From: Bacteroidota bacterium
GTDB lineage: Bacteria; Bacteroidota; Bacteroidia; NS11-12g; UBA955
NCBI GenBank assembly: GCA_030836345.1
Contig: JAURQA010000147.1
Span: 1 to 7,732 of the forward strand
DNA length: 7,732 nucleotides
Direction of reading: 5' to 3'
The translations under genes were made by a program, and so were the position numbers. The notes beneath the pieces were generated by a model. The model saw only the letters and a list, made by a program, of their open reading frames with translations. It made no database searches and had not been told where the DNA came from. This document shows, piece by piece, positions 6,504 through 7,732 of the stretch (position 1 is its first letter; each line of letters opens with the position of its first letter).

Positions 6504-7655
6504 ATGAAAAGACCACTAAGTAAGAAGCTACTAATTCCAATAATTGCAGGTATTATATGTATGCCTTGGGTAAATGCTATGTTTAATTATATTCCAAACC
6601 CAAATTTAGAGAACAGGGCCTTTGCACGTTTCCCACAACTCAGTGTCAAGAACATAGATAAGTATCCACTCCAGTTAGACACCTTTATATCAGATAACTT
6701 TAGCCTTAGAGCAGCTTGTATGAAAGTGTATGGAAGAATGAATTTATTTGGGTTTAAGAAATCTGCTATTCCACGATGGGTATATTTTGGAAAAGATGGT
6801 TGGATGTTTTTTACAGGCAATGAGCTAGCTACTTTTGATGGGAGTTCTTCATTTAGGCAAGGGCAAACAGATTCTATTATTACCAAGCTTAAATATCGAA
6901 AATCATTCTTAAAGAAAAGAGGCATTGATTATTACTTAGTTGTCTTGCCCGTCAAAAATATGATCTATGCTGATAAGCAAAGTGACGCACTAAGAGCCTT
7001 GAGGAAAAAGAATCGGACTGATTTCTTTATAGAAAATGTGCAAAGAGCTATTCCAGATCTTCCGCTAATTGATGTACGTAATGATCTTCAAGAAGCAAGA
7101 AAAATAGAGCCTTGGACTCCACTCAGTTATAAAACAGATAACCATTGGAACAGATTAGGCGCATTTCATGGAGCTGCTGCCGTTCTAAAAGGAATGCAGG
7201 AAAATGGTGCCAAGGTTAAGATTCCAAACTATTGGGATTATAAAAAGGATAGTGTATATAATTTTACTGGTAATTTAGCCATGTTCGCAGGCTTACAAGG
7301 AGTGATTAAAGAATGGGACTATACTCTATCACCAAAAAACATCCCGCAAGCCATAAAAATTGAGAATTTTCCCTGTGAGGTGCCTGTGTTTGCAAACTCC
7401 TGGGAGTATCAATTGCACTACCAAAATAAAGATACAACATTGGATAAAGTCCTCTTCATTCGTGATTCCTTTGGGAGTTTTATGGTAGATGCTTTGGCCG
7501 AGGGATGTGGAGAAAGCCTCTACATTTTTGATGAATGGAAATATGGGCTTAATAAAGATTGGGTTGAGAAGTTTAAACCAAAAATCATGGTTCAGCTTGT
7601 ACTTGAGAAACACTTAGAACATTTATTAATTTCTACATCATACCCGGATGAGTAA
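6504..7655 (+). CDS. AlgJ/AlgX-like SGNH-fold acetyltransferase partner, membrane-anchored
   Basis: This 383-residue protein resembles the AlgJ/AlgX/AlgV group that completes O-acetylation of extracytoplasmic polysaccharides with an SGNH-hydrolase-type fold. After basic MKRPLSKK there is one hydrophobic segment (about 9-27) with no good cleavage site, so it is probably an uncleaved inner-membrane anchor facing the periplasm. Next come ENRAFARFP (36-44), which matches the family's N-terminal signature, and FGKDGWMFFTG (95-105). The catalytic block YKTDNHWNRLGA (209-220) supplies D212 and H214, and LFIRDSFGSF (317-326) supplies the nucleophile S322, in place of the more usual GDSF. The C-terminal VQLVLEKHLEHLL fits the family's closing E-R-x-L region. 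All three triad residues are present, so it is predicted active. It is 3 nt downstream of the MBOAT gene and probably co-transcribed. Confidence 0.88.
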   Translation: MKRPLSKKLLIPIIAGIICMPWVNAMFNYIPNPNLENRAFARFPQLSVKNIDKYPLQLDTFISDNFSLRAACMKVYGRMNLFGFKKSAIPRWVYFGKDGWMFFTGNELATFDGSSSFRQGQTDSIITKLKYRKSFLKKRGIDYYLVVLPVKNMIYADKQSDALRALRKKNRTDFFIENVQRAIPDLPLIDVRNDLQEARKIEPWTPLSYKTDNHWNRLGAFHGAAAVLKGMQENGAKVKIPNYWDYKKDSVYNFTGNLAMFAGLQGVIKEWDYTLSPKNIPQAIKIENFPCEVPVFANSWEYQLHYQNKDTTLDKVLFIRDSFGSFMVDALAEGCGESLYIFDEWKYGLNKDWVEKFKPKIMVQLVLEKHLEHLLISTSYPDE

Positions 7656-7680
7656 TAATATTGAGTTTGTGTATTTATTA

Positions 7681-7713
7681 TAGGTTTCGTCTCATATGAA
7701 AACCTAGATTTTT
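7681..7713 (+). terminator. Probable intrinsic terminator after the MBOAT/SGNH operon
   Basis: A 7-bp stem TAGGTTT (7681-7687) pairs with AAACCTA (7700-7706) across a 12-nt loop, and GA then TTTTT (7709-7713) follows. It lies 26 nt past the stop codon at 7653-7655. The stem has only two G-C pairs and the loop is long, so it is weak. Its place directly after the last gene supports the call. Confidence 0.5.
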
Positions 7714-7732
7714 AAAGCCAACCTTTTTCCAA

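Noticed and set aside
6587..7613. Two minus-strand open frames opposite the SGNH gene.
   Set aside because: They are shadows of an intact gene with catalytic motifs, and no promoter-like box precedes them.

Overview
The window comes from an AT-rich bacterial chromosome, most likely Bacteroidota. Three things support this. Four transcription units are preceded by exact matches to the Bacteroidota sigma-A -7 element TAnnTTTG, usually followed by GC or CG. Start codons lack Shine-Dalgarno sequences. The lipoprotein and the helix-hairpin-helix form of DprA are of the kind seen in that phylum. I cannot place it at genus level.

Layout from left to right. Positions 1-175 hold no supportable gene. 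A tRNA-Cys(GCA) on the minus strand (209-279) has its own promoter and a clear intrinsic terminator. Upstream on the same strand lies an uncharacterised 336-residue lipoprotein (347-1357). A 285-bp divergent gap follows, then a plus-strand pair: a secreted protein with a LamG/ConA-like beta-sandwich followed by a long coiled coil (1643-2953), and, 3 nt later, panB for pantothenate/CoA synthesis (2957-3772). On the minus strand, convergent with panB, is dprA/smf (3863-5011), the single-strand DNA-binding RecA loader of natural transformation. A compact AT-rich divergent promoter region (5012-5069) separates dprA from a plus-strand pair: an AlgI/DltB-type MBOAT O-acyltransferase (5070-6500) and, 3 nt later, an AlgJ/AlgX-like SGNH protein (6504-7655). 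A probable terminator closes that unit (7681-7713).

The MBOAT/SGNH pair is the one clear two-gene machine. The membrane protein would pass acyl (probably acetyl) groups across the inner membrane, and the membrane-anchored SGNH protein would place them on an extracytoplasmic glycan. No polysaccharide synthase or export gene lies in the window, so the glycan is unknown. The other genes are housekeeping (tRNA, panB, dprA) or envelope proteins of unknown role (lipoprotein, LamG-coiled-coil protein). I see no mobile element, CRISPR array, phage gene or defence system. The least ordinary features are the LamG-coiled-coil protein tightly coupled to panB, with an in-phase A_AAA_AAG slippery heptamer near its 3' end, and the dense symmetrical promoter arrangement between dprA and the acyltransferase pair.
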